From the IMG/VR virus record IMGVR_UViG_3300032308_000708, positions 1 to 40,864 of that record: a stretch of 40,864 bases of DNA; one strand, written 5' to 3'. How positions within the stretch are numbered: position 1 is the stretch's first letter; the number at the start of each line of letters is the position of its first letter. Source of the stretch: a virus. The notes beneath the pieces are model-generated. The model did not search any database. It had not been told where the DNA came from and worked only from the letters and a program-made list of their open reading frames with translations. Shown here piece by piece: positions 17,085 through 24,299 of the stretch. The translations under genes and the position numbers were made by a program.

Positions 17085-17635
17085 TGCGAAATAGATGTTA
17101 CAGAAAAATATACGAACGATATCATGGTTCTATTCCTAAGGACAATAAAGGTCGTTCATTTGAAATTCATCATATTGACGGAAATCATGATAATAATGAT
17201 ATAACTAATTTGATGGCTGTTAGTATCGAGGAACATTATAAAATACATAAAGAACAAGGAGACCTTGGTGCATGTTGGTTAATGTCTCCGAGATTAGAAC
17301 TTGATGCACAGGAAATGTCTCTTTTAGGGAGAGAAATGGCTCTGAGATCCTTACCAAGATCAGAAGATTGGAAAAGAAAGCAAAGAGAATCGCAAAAGAA
17401 ACGCATCAGAAAACCACATTCCGAAGAAACCAAACTAAAAATTAGTAAGGCAAATTTAGGTAAAATATCTCCAAATAAAGGTATACCTATGAGTGAGGAA
17501 AATAAACAAAAGAGAAGAAAACCTAAACTCAATACAGAAAATTATAGAAAACCTAAATCAGAAGAACATAAACAAAAAATGAGAGAGTCTGCTAAATTAG
17601 CATGGCAAAAGAGGAGAGACTCAAATTCTAGGTAA
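17084..17635 (+). CDS. HNH homing endonuclease inserted between gp14 and gp15
   Basis: A 183-residue free-standing homing endonuclease. The HNH nuclease is at residues 26-55: EIHHIDGNHDNNDITNLMAVS with His29/His30, Asn38 and Asn42, and then His51. Residues 105-175 are Lys/Arg-rich and hold three repeats of the S-E-E-x-K-x-K-[IM] type that resemble NUMOD3 DNA-binding modules, a combination common in phage homing endonucleases. Such enzymes cut a relative lacking the insert and spread into it. It starts in the TAATG of gp14 without a strong ribosome-binding site. Its last 11 bases overlap the likely start of gp15. No room for a group I intron core is seen outside the ORF, so it is treated as an intronless insertion. 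Confidence 0.88.
   Translation: MRNRCYRKIYERYHGSIPKDNKGRSFEIHHIDGNHDNNDITNLMAVSIEEHYKIHKEQGDLGACWLMSPRLELDAQEMSLLGREMALRSLPRSEDWKRKQRESQKKRIRKPHSEETKLKISKANLGKISPNKGIPMSEENKQKRRKPKLNTENYRKPKSEEHKQKMRESAKLAWQKRRDSNSR
17610..17616 (+). promoter_or_regulatory. Ribosome-binding site that decides the gp15 start
   Basis: AGAGGAG inside the 3' end of the homing endonuclease gene, eight bases before an ATT codon at 17625 in the gp15 frame. The next ATG (17688) has only a weak GGTAG upstream, so this site points to initiation at or near 17625. Confidence 0.5.
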
Positions 17636-18632
17636 TAAACACTTTTATCATCAATTAACTCGTAAGGCAGTCATTCTATTCGGTAGAATGTTTGATGATA
17701 TTTCCATTATTCGTAAAAGCAATATAACTGGTAAAGAGTTTAACCGTTTTCTTGTTCCTATCATTTATGCTCCTAAAGAAAAGATGGTTACTCGTATCTT
17801 TTCTGATCCGGACCTAATGCGTCAGGTTCAGACTATTCTACCTAGAATGTCTTTTGAAATCACAGGTATTTCCTATGATGCTTCAAGAAAACAAAACTCA
17901 TTATTAAAATCTGCTAAGCCTACAACAGGTGCTTCGGCTACAGCAGCATATATGGGTGTTCCATATGATTTAAACTTTGCTCTCAATGTTTATGCTCGTA
18001 ACATTGATGACGGTACTCATATTGTAGAACAAATTATGCCTTTCTTTAATCCAGATTTCACAGTTGCCGCTAATATGGTGCCTGATCTTGGATTTGTTAA
18101 AGATATTCCAATCATACTAAACAATGTAACAAATAACATTGAATATGAGGGTAACTTTGATTCGGTGAGATATGTTTATTGGACTCTTAACTTTACCATG
18201 AAGATGCATTTTTATGGTCCGATCTCTTATCCAAAAATCATTCGTACCGTTTATGCGAATATCTATAATGATCCTTCACTGAAATCAGGATATATCACAA
18301 GAATTAACACTGCCAATACTAGCGGTATTTTCAAATCCGATGATATGGTATATCAAGGAGAAAATTATAATACAGCTAGAGCATATGGTATTATGATGGA
18401 TTATAGTTCTAATACCAATATAATGACTATAGGTGCTACACAAGGACAGTTTAAGGTTAATACTAGTATTCATGCTGTTTCAACTAATGCTGTTTGTACC
18501 TTATCATCATTTGTTGTAAATCCTTTAAAATTGGTAGAAATTAAAATACAACCAGACCCTATTACTGCCGAACCAGGTGATGATTATGGATATAATATTG
18601 ATATCACGGAATGGCCAGACACAGAAACATAA
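17625..18632 (+). CDS. gp15: Tail sheath stabiliser gp15 (probable ATT start)
   Basis: The tail-completion protein that caps the sheath and tube and contacts the neck. The frame from ATT 17625 gives ILGNKHFYHQLTRKAVILFG, then RMFDDISIIRK, which matches the FYH-x-x-x-R-x-x-x-x-FG-x-x-F-x-x-I start of T4-like gp15. It continues VPIIYAPKEKMVTRIF, LPRMSFEITGISYDASRKQN, PYDLNFALNVYARNIDDG and QIMPFFNPDF. The first ATG is at 17688 and would drop about 21 conserved residues (314 instead of 335). Because the homing endonuclease sits directly upstream and overlaps this start, I infer that the original ATG was lost on insertion. If ATT is not used, the protein starts at 17688. The product identity is secure; the start is not. 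Confidence 0.85.
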   Translation: MLGNKHFYHQLTRKAVILFGRMFDDISIIRKSNITGKEFNRFLVPIIYAPKEKMVTRIFSDPDLMRQVQTILPRMSFEITGISYDASRKQNSLLKSAKPTTGASATAAYMGVPYDLNFALNVYARNIDDGTHIVEQIMPFFNPDFTVAANMVPDLGFVKDIPIILNNVTNNIEYEGNFDSVRYVYWTLNFTMKMHFYGPISYPKIIRTVYANIYNDPSLKSGYITRINTANTSGIFKSDDMVYQGENYNTARAYGIMMDYSSNTNIMTIGATQGQFKVNTSIHAVSTNAVCTLSSFVVNPLKLVEIKIQPDPITAEPGDDYGYNIDITEWPDTET

Positions 18633-18635
18633 ATA
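18628..18635 (+). promoter_or_regulatory. Late promoter-like box before the second repeat fibre
   Basis: CATAAATA overlapping the gp15 stop codon, 29 bases before the next ATG; seven of eight bases match the T4 late octamer. Confidence 0.55.
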
Positions 18636-18664
18636 GTAAGAAACCAGCAGGAATCTAAAAGACT

Positions 18665-19681
18665 ATGGCACAAGAAACAATTTTTATCGGTACAATTCCT
18701 AATGATGGAACAGGCGATACACTCCGTGTATCTTTTTCAAAGACAAACAATAACTTCTCAGAAGTTTACGGTACATTAGCAAACGATCAAATAGACATAG
18801 CACAATTACAAGAACTATTTTTTAGTAATTCTGGTAGTGTTACTGCTAATGCAGGATTTTCGGTTGCTAATCTTGCTTTTGGTACAGCAAATGATGGTTA
18901 TTTTATTGCTAATGCTGCCTTTGGTAGAGCAAATGGTGCCGTTATTCTTGGAGGCGCCGCATATGATCAGGCAAATGCCGCTTATAACTATGCTAATACA
19001 ATCATAGGTGAAAATACAAATTTAACAGATTTATTTAATGTCGCTAACTCATCATTTAATGTTGCCAATTTATCATTTAATAAGGCTAATTCAGCAAATG
19101 TATTAGCAAAAGCGGCTTTTGATTATGCCAATACTATTATCAGTGAGAATACAAATCTTACAGATGTATTTACGGTTGCTAATGCTGCTTTTGATAAAGC
19201 CAATGCTGCTGTTGTCTACACATATGCCAACTCTGTTGGTGTAAATGCCAATACCTGGGCAAATACAGTTGGTGCAGCTGGTAATACCTGGGCCAATACA
19301 GTTGGTGCTGCTGGTAATGCTTATTCTAATGTTGTAAGTGCTGCTTCTAATACCTGGGCTAATACAGTTGTTGTAAATGCCAATACTTATTCAGGTGCCA
19401 TGGCCAATGCCGTTAATGCTTATACATCAGCAACATATTCCACACTAACACAGTTTGGATCTGTATTTGGTGTTTCCAATGCAGCATTTGGTAAAGCCAA
19501 TACAGCATTACAAAATACAACAGGCACATTAGATGGTACACTAACTGTTAATAATACTATTATTGTAAAAACCTTAAAAGGTCCATATACTGATGATACT
19601 GATGCTTCCGCAAATGGTAGTGTCGCTTTGAAAGAATTATATTACGATGCATCTGGAATGGTAAGAATTAGATTGGTGTAA
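18665..19681 (+). CDS. Repeat-containing tail fibre / virion protein
   Basis: A 338-residue fibre-type protein. Residues 1-45 carry a recurrent attachment-type N-terminus, IGTIPNDGTGDTLRVSFSKT, then NNNFSEVY. The middle is ANAAFxKAN, FNVANxSF and VGAAGNTWANT repeats of the same family as the giant fibre at the left end of the window, including one 51-base stretch that is almost identical at DNA level. The end (GPYTDDTDASANGSVALKELYYD) is a compact non-repeat tail. Its place between gp15 and the terminase genes is unlike T4, where no fibre lies there. Function as a fibre or baseplate-linked rod is inferred from the repeats and N-terminus. Confidence 0.75.
   Translation: MAQETIFIGTIPNDGTGDTLRVSFSKTNNNFSEVYGTLANDQIDIAQLQELFFSNSGSVTANAGFSVANLAFGTANDGYFIANAAFGRANGAVILGGAAYDQANAAYNYANTIIGENTNLTDLFNVANSSFNVANLSFNKANSANVLAKAAFDYANTIISENTNLTDVFTVANAAFDKANAAVVYTYANSVGVNANTWANTVGAAGNTWANTVGAAGNAYSNVVSAASNTWANTVVVNANTYSGAMANAVNAYTSATYSTLTQFGSVFGVSNAAFGKANTALQNTTGTLDGTLTVNNTIIVKTLKGPYTDDTDASANGSVALKELYYDASGMVRIRLV
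19424..19474 (+). repeat. 51-bp segment shared by two fibre genes (copy 2)
   Basis: The second copy of the near-identical 51-base fibre segment, in the fibre gene between gp15 and gp16. Synonymous positions are conserved too, so it points to recent exchange or duplication rather than protein-level constraint alone. Confidence 0.9.
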
Positions 19682-19691
19682 AGGTGAAATT

Positions 19692-20147
19692 ATGGGTATT
19701 GAAAATAATCTGTCCAAAGCATTGGACATAGATCATGTGGTTCCTAAAGAGGAACCTAAACAAGAAATCGTAACTTATGAACCCATCAATACAGGACTAA
19801 CCGACCAAGAAGAAGATTATCTATTGGCCCGTAAAGTTCTCCGTAACCTTATTGAAAAAGGTACCGATGCTATTGATGAAATCTCCACAATTGCTAGACA
19901 AAATGAGTCCGCTAGAGGTTTTGAGGTTGTATCCACACTGATTAAAACGGTAGGAGATACAACAAAAGACCTATATAACCTCCAGAAAATGACGAAGGAT
20001 CTTAAAGGTCCAGATCCATCTGCCGACCCAAGAGTGAAGAATACCGAATCCATTAATGTTGAACAAGCCGTTTTTGTCGGTTCGGCTGCCGAACTTCTAT
20101 CTGCTATAAAGAAAAAGAAAGAAGAAGATGGCTCGTCTTCCGTTTAG
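19692..20147 (+). CDS. gp16: Small terminase subunit gp16
   Basis: A 151-residue protein matching T4-like gp16, which recognises viral DNA and regulates the packaging motor. The recognisable core is DYLLARKVLRNLIEKGTDAI, DEISTIARQNESARGFEVVSTLIKT, then DTTKDLYNLQKMTKDL, a helical segment that forms the coiled-coil oligomer in this family. Residues 1-35 are acidic and probably flexible. It is followed directly by gp17, overlapping by 20 bases, the usual T4-like arrangement, so the two subunits are probably translationally coupled. Confidence 0.88.
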   Translation: MGIENNLSKALDIDHVVPKEEPKQEIVTYEPINTGLTDQEEDYLLARKVLRNLIEKGTDAIDEISTIARQNESARGFEVVSTLIKTVGDTTKDLYNLQKMTKDLKGPDPSADPRVKNTESINVEQAVFVGSAAELLSAIKKKKEEDGSSSV

Positions 20148-21804
20148 TTACCAGAATAATCCCAATTTACCATCAGAACAATACCGCCATTCATTTACTC
20201 AACATGAACTTAATGAGTATATGAAATGTGAAGCGGATCCTGTTTACTTTGCTACAAAATATATCAAGATCGTCAATGTTGATCGTGGTCTTATGCCATT
20301 TGAGATGTGGAACTTTCAGAAAGATATGTTGAATACTTTCCATGATAACCGCTTCGCCATCTGTAAATTACCTCGGCAGGTTGGAAAGTCAACCACAAGT
20401 GTAGCATATTTGTTACACCAAGTTTTGTTTAATGAGAATATTATGATTGCCATCTTGGCAAACCGTGCGCCAACCGCAAGAGAGTTGTTACAGAAACTTA
20501 AACTGGCCTTTGAGTATCTACCTATGTTTCTTAAACAAGGTATCAAAGAATGGAACAAAGGTTCTATTCATCTCGCCAATGGTTCTAGAGTTTTGGCAGA
20601 TTCCACCTCAGGCAGTTCTGTCCGTGGTTTCTCGTTTAACATTATCTTTTTAGATGAGTTTGCGTTCGTTCCTAATAATATTGCTGAAGAGTTCTTTAGT
20701 TCAACCTATCCTACTATTTCTTCTGGTAAAAGTTCCAAGGTTATCATTGTTTCTACACCAAACGGTATGAATCTATTCTACCGTATGTGGATGGATGCCA
20801 TAGAAAGTAGATCAGACTATAAGAGTATTGAAATCCATTGGTCTCTGGTGCCAGGTAGAGATGCCGCATGGGCGGAACAAACCATTCGTAACACCAGTCA
20901 AAGACAGTTTGACCAAGAGTTTGGTTGTGAGTTCTTAGGTTCTACCAATACACTTATTAGTGGTGCTAAACTCCGTATGATGGCCATGAAAAGTCCTATT
21001 GAAAGTTATAATCATATGGACATATATGAGCAATCGGAAGATAAACACACTTATGTTATATGTGTAGATGTGGCAGAAGGTCAAGGTTTAGACTATTCAA
21101 CATTCTCGGTATTTGATGTTACAAAACTCCCATATAGGCAGGTTGCTAAATACCGTAATAACGAAATAACTCCTATTATGTTACCAGCGGTAGTATATGC
21201 GGCCGCCAAGAAATATAACGATGCCTTTGTTTTAGTTGAAATCAATTCAATAGGTCTACAAGTAGCAGATATTCTACATTTTGAATTGGCATACGAAAAC
21301 CTATTAAAGTTTCAAACAAAAGGTAAACAAGGTAATCAACCATCAGAAGGATTTGGTGCTGGTGGTAAAAATAAAGTTGCCCTCGGTTTAAGAACAACAC
21401 CACAATCTAAGATTATTGGTTGTGCTAATTTAAAAACACTGGTTGAATCAGATAAGTTAATTATTAACGATGCTGATACTATTATGGAATTATCTTCTTT
21501 TTCATCAAATAAAAGATCATTTGCTGCGGAAGAAGGAAGTAATGATGACCTTGCTATGACGCTGGTTCACTTTGGGTGGTTAACTTCACAGAAATATTTC
21601 AAAGAGAATATCAGTGAAGATATTAAATCAGCTTTACAAAAAGAACAAATGGATGTTATGGATACAAACATTGTTCCTTTTGGATTTATAGATGACGGAT
21701 TGAATGATGTGGTGGAAAAAGATGTAAATGGTGATATATGGTCTGGCAGTGAGAAGAATTATCCTTTTGATGATTTCAATTATGACGGGAATGTTAGACT
21801 ATAA
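20128..21804 (+). CDS. gp17: Large terminase subunit gp17
   Basis: A 558-residue packaging motor ATPase and nuclease. The N-terminal ATPase domain has an adenine-side WNFQKDML, Walker A PRQVGKST (82-89), Walker B IIFLDEFA (172-179, catalytic Glu177) and the coupling motif IIVSTPNG (206-213). The C-terminal RNase H-like nuclease starts at YVICVDVAEGQGLDYSTF (about 308-325), with the first metal-binding Asp and a later Glu in LVEINSIG. T4 gp17 is 610 residues. All motor and nuclease motifs are present, so the enzyme should be active, cutting concatemers and driving DNA into the prohead through gp20. Confidence 0.95.
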   Translation: MARLPFSYQNNPNLPSEQYRHSFTQHELNEYMKCEADPVYFATKYIKIVNVDRGLMPFEMWNFQKDMLNTFHDNRFAICKLPRQVGKSTTSVAYLLHQVLFNENIMIAILANRAPTARELLQKLKLAFEYLPMFLKQGIKEWNKGSIHLANGSRVLADSTSGSSVRGFSFNIIFLDEFAFVPNNIAEEFFSSTYPTISSGKSSKVIIVSTPNGMNLFYRMWMDAIESRSDYKSIEIHWSLVPGRDAAWAEQTIRNTSQRQFDQEFGCEFLGSTNTLISGAKLRMMAMKSPIESYNHMDIYEQSEDKHTYVICVDVAEGQGLDYSTFSVFDVTKLPYRQVAKYRNNEITPIMLPAVVYAAAKKYNDAFVLVEINSIGLQVADILHFELAYENLLKFQTKGKQGNQPSEGFGAGGKNKVALGLRTTPQSKIIGCANLKTLVESDKLIINDADTIMELSSFSSNKRSFAAEEGSNDDLAMTLVHFGWLTSQKYFKENISEDIKSALQKEQMDVMDTNIVPFGFIDDGLNDVVEKDVNGDIWSGSEKNYPFDDFNYDGNVRL

Positions 21805-21824
21805 GTTCTTAAAATCATCAAAAC

Positions 21825-21832
21825 AATAAATA
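21825..21832 (+). promoter_or_regulatory. Late promoter-like box before gp18
   Basis: AATAAATA in the 77-base gap between gp17 and gp18, 49 bases before the gp18 ATG; seven of eight bases match the T4 late octamer. Confidence 0.6.
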
Positions 21833-21838
21833 AAGGTA

Positions 21839-21862
21839 TTGGAATAAGTTATACAATTCCAA
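21839..21862 (+). other. Stem-loop at the 5' end of gp18 mRNA
   Basis: TTGGAAT (21839-21845) pairs with ATTCCAA (21856-21862) across a 10-base loop. It begins about seven bases after the late promoter box, so the transcript would start with or just before this hairpin, upstream of the AAAGGAG ribosome-binding site. Confidence 0.45.
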
Positions 21863-21881
21863 CCTATAAAAGGAGTAAAAG

Positions 21882-23594
21882 ATGGCATATCAACTTTCAC
21901 CAGGTGTGACATGGTCAGAAATTGACTTAACGACCATTGTTCCATCAGTAGCTACTACAGAGGGAGGTTTTGCCGGCGACTTTGATTGGGGTCCTATCAA
22001 TGAAATCCGATTGATTTCAACTGAACTAGAACTCACTCGTTATTTTGGTAAGCCTAGTGCAAATACTTATCGTGCATTTTTCACCGCCGCAAACTTTCTT
22101 GCTTATGGTAGTAATTTGAGATTAGTTCGTTCCGCAAATACCGCAGTTGCTAAAAATGCTACAAACGGTAATGCCGGACTTCTTATCAAGTCAAGAGATC
22201 AGTATGAAGATGAATATTTAGATTTATCTGCTGCTAATACATCAGGTATGTTTGCTGCCCGTTATGCTGGTGATTTAGGTAACAGCATCAAAGTTTCACT
22301 TTGGGCCAATACAGTAAACACTACAGGATATACCGCCTGGCAATATGGCAGAGATTTTAATGGTATTCCAGGAACATCTAATTGGACTGCTGATAAAGGC
22401 GGTTCTAAAGACGAAATGCATATTATTGTTGTAGATGATAAAGGTACTATTACAGGAACAGCAGGTACAGTTCTTGAAAAGTTCCCATATGTTTCTAAGG
22501 CATCAGATGCTAAGAATGATGACGGTTCTTCAAACTATTATGTAAATGTTATTAATGATAAGTCAGAGTTCATTTACATTCTAAATCATGCTCAGAATAC
22601 CACAACTCAGGTTGCTGAGACAACAACTTGGGGTCTTCCAGCACAAGGAAGAATATTCCTTGAAAATACTGAATATTATACAGCAAACCTAGCAAATGGT
22701 TCTGTTGGTACACCAACAACAGCTAATCTAACATCATCTTATGATCTATTCAAAAATGCCGATGAAATTGATGTTTCATTGCTAATGACTGGCGATGCTC
22801 CTCAGAGCGTTTCAGAATACATCATCGATAATATTGCGGAAGTAAGAAAAGACCTTGTTGTATTCATTTCTCCACTTATGGGGGATGTGGTCAACAATGA
22901 TGGTCAGGAATATGCTGATATCATTTCTTATCGTAATGATTTTAATTCATCTTCTTATGCTGTATTGGATTCTGCTTGGAAGAAGCAGTTCGACAAATTC
23001 AACAATGTCTATCGTTGGGTTCCTCTCAATGGTGATATTGCCGGTCTTTGTGCTAGAACAGACCTTGACCGTGATCCTTGGTGGTCACCTGCCGGTCTAA
23101 ATCGTGGATTGATCAAGAATGTTACAAAACTTTCTTGGAACCCATCAAAGGCTGCTAGAGATGAACTTTATAAGAATAGTATCAACCCAATTGTTCAGTT
23201 CAAGGGTGAAGGTACAGTTCTTTATGGTGATAAAACAATGACAGCTAAGCCTTCAGCATTTGATCGTATCAATGTTCGTAGATTGTTTATTGTCCTTGAA
23301 AAGGCTATTTCAAGAGCAGCAAAATACTCACTCTTTGAATTTAACGATGAGTTTACAAGATCACAGTTCGTTGCTCTTGTTGAACCTTATCTACGAGATG
23401 TTAAAGGTAGAAGAGGTATTTTCGATTTCCGTGTCGTCTGTGATGACTCAAACAATACACCGGAAATCATCGACCGTAATGAATTTGTCGGAGACATTTA
23501 CATTAAGCCAGCTAGAGCGATTAACTTTATTCATCTTAACTTTGTGGCGGTTCGCACCGGTGTTGCCTTCTCCGAAATTGTTGGCCAATTCTAA
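21882..23594 (+). CDS. gp18: Contractile tail sheath protein gp18
   Basis: A 570-residue sheath subunit, the protein that contracts to drive the tube through the host envelope. The start MAYQLSPGVTWSEIDLTTIVP and the following GGFAGDFDWGP and LVRS are the conserved N-terminal handshake region of T4-like sheaths. The C-terminal half has the conserved core: RWVPLNGDIAGLCARTD, PWWSPAGLNRG, LYKNSINPIVQF, GTVLYGDKTM, INVRRLFIVLEKAI and FEFNDEFTR, ending with AINFIHLNFVAVRTG. T4 gp18 is 659 residues; this is shorter in the surface-exposed middle domain, which varies among relatives. AAAGGAG lies six bases before the ATG. Confidence 0.95.
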   Translation: MAYQLSPGVTWSEIDLTTIVPSVATTEGGFAGDFDWGPINEIRLISTELELTRYFGKPSANTYRAFFTAANFLAYGSNLRLVRSANTAVAKNATNGNAGLLIKSRDQYEDEYLDLSAANTSGMFAARYAGDLGNSIKVSLWANTVNTTGYTAWQYGRDFNGIPGTSNWTADKGGSKDEMHIIVVDDKGTITGTAGTVLEKFPYVSKASDAKNDDGSSNYYVNVINDKSEFIYILNHAQNTTTQVAETTTWGLPAQGRIFLENTEYYTANLANGSVGTPTTANLTSSYDLFKNADEIDVSLLMTGDAPQSVSEYIIDNIAEVRKDLVVFISPLMGDVVNNDGQEYADIISYRNDFNSSSYAVLDSAWKKQFDKFNNVYRWVPLNGDIAGLCARTDLDRDPWWSPAGLNRGLIKNVTKLSWNPSKAARDELYKNSINPIVQFKGEGTVLYGDKTMTAKPSAFDRINVRRLFIVLEKAISRAAKYSLFEFNDEFTRSQFVALVEPYLRDVKGRRGIFDFRVVCDDSNNTPEIIDRNEFVGDIYIKPARAINFIHLNFVAVRTGVAFSEIVGQF

Positions 23595-23600
23595 TAAATA
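23593..23600 (+). promoter_or_regulatory. Late promoter-like box before gp19
   Basis: AATAAATA overlapping the end of gp18, 20 bases before the gp19 ATG. An AAGGAG ribosome-binding site lies between the two. Confidence 0.55.
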
Positions 23601-23620
23601 GAGACAAGGAGAAATAACAA

Positions 23621-24226
23621 ATGGCATTTAATGTTAACGATTTTAGAGCATCACTGTTTAACGACGGCGCACGCCCAAGTTTATTCGAGGTGGTTATGAC
23701 TCTACCTCCGTTGGTTGGAATTGGTGCCGTTCTTGATCAAGAAGTCCGCTTCAAAGCAAGAGCAACATCTTTACCAGGCGACAACATTTCATCAATCGTT
23801 GTTCCATACTTCGGTCGTGAAATTAAAGTAGCAGGCACCAGAACTTTTCCAGACTGGTCTATTACAGTTATTAATGATGAGAACTTTAGAATCCGTAATA
23901 ATCTAGAACTTTGGATGAGCGGAATCAATTCTCATGTTAATAACCGTAGAGCTGCGGCACTAACAACTGCGGCATCATATACAACAGATGCTTGGGTTTA
24001 TCAGTATAGCAAGAGCGGCGGCAACCCTCCTGTTGCTGGTGCTCCAACTGGTCTAGCGGTTCCTATTAAAGCCTATAGATTCGTTGGTTTGTTCCCAATC
24101 GATGTTGCTCCAATTGATCTTGATTGGGGTATGGGCGATCAGATTGAAGAGTTCGCAGTAACCTGGGCATATCAGTGGTGGGAATCAGACACAACCGATA
24201 GTGTCGGTATTGGCCCTATCGTTTAA
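23621..24226 (+). CDS. gp19: Tail tube protein gp19
   Basis: A 201-residue tube subunit that stacks into the inner tail tube through which DNA passes. Conserved T4-like gp19 signatures are DGARPSLFEV (near residue 15), FKARATSLPGDN, IVVPYFGREIKVAGTRTFPDW, TVINDENFRIRN, and a C-terminal PIDVAPIDLDWGMGDQIEEF, then AVTWAYQWWES. T4 gp19 is 163 residues; the extra length here lies mainly in an Ala/Gly-rich insert near residues 110-150. It directly follows the sheath gene, as in T4, and has its own late box and AAGGAG. Confidence 0.95.
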   Translation: MAFNVNDFRASLFNDGARPSLFEVVMTLPPLVGIGAVLDQEVRFKARATSLPGDNISSIVVPYFGREIKVAGTRTFPDWSITVINDENFRIRNNLELWMSGINSHVNNRRAAALTTAASYTTDAWVYQYSKSGGNPPVAGAPTGLAVPIKAYRFVGLFPIDVAPIDLDWGMGDQIEEFAVTWAYQWWESDTTDSVGIGPIV

Positions 24227-24233
24227 TTCATGA

Positions 24234-24241
24234 CCTAAATA
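24234..24241 (+). promoter_or_regulatory. Late promoter-like box before gp20
   Basis: CCTAAATA in the 73-base gap between gp19 and gp20; the TAAATA core is intact. It is followed six bases later by a perfect hairpin. Confidence 0.5.
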
Positions 24242-24247
24242 GTTCAT

Positions 24248-24275
24248 ATTCCATGGGGGTTCTCTCCCATGGAAT
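24248..24275 (+). other. Perfect 10-bp stem-loop in the gp20 leader
   Basis: ATTCCATGGG (24248-24257) and CCCATGGAAT (24266-24275) form a perfect 10-base stem with an 8-base loop. No T-run follows, so it does not look like an intrinsic terminator. Its position just after the late box suggests a 5'-terminal mRNA hairpin, or a processing/stability element between gp19 and gp20. Confidence 0.6.
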
Positions 24276-24299
24276 CTCGTCTAGACAAAGGATTATATA

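Noticed and set aside
17084-17635. Group I intron interrupting gp15
   Set aside because: The whole 538-base insert is the endonuclease ORF, only a start codon would form the first exon, and I see no space for a catalytic core. An intronless insertion is simpler.
24248-24275. Intrinsic terminator after gp19
   Set aside because: The stem is perfect, but no T-run follows on either side, and it lies after, not before, the late box.
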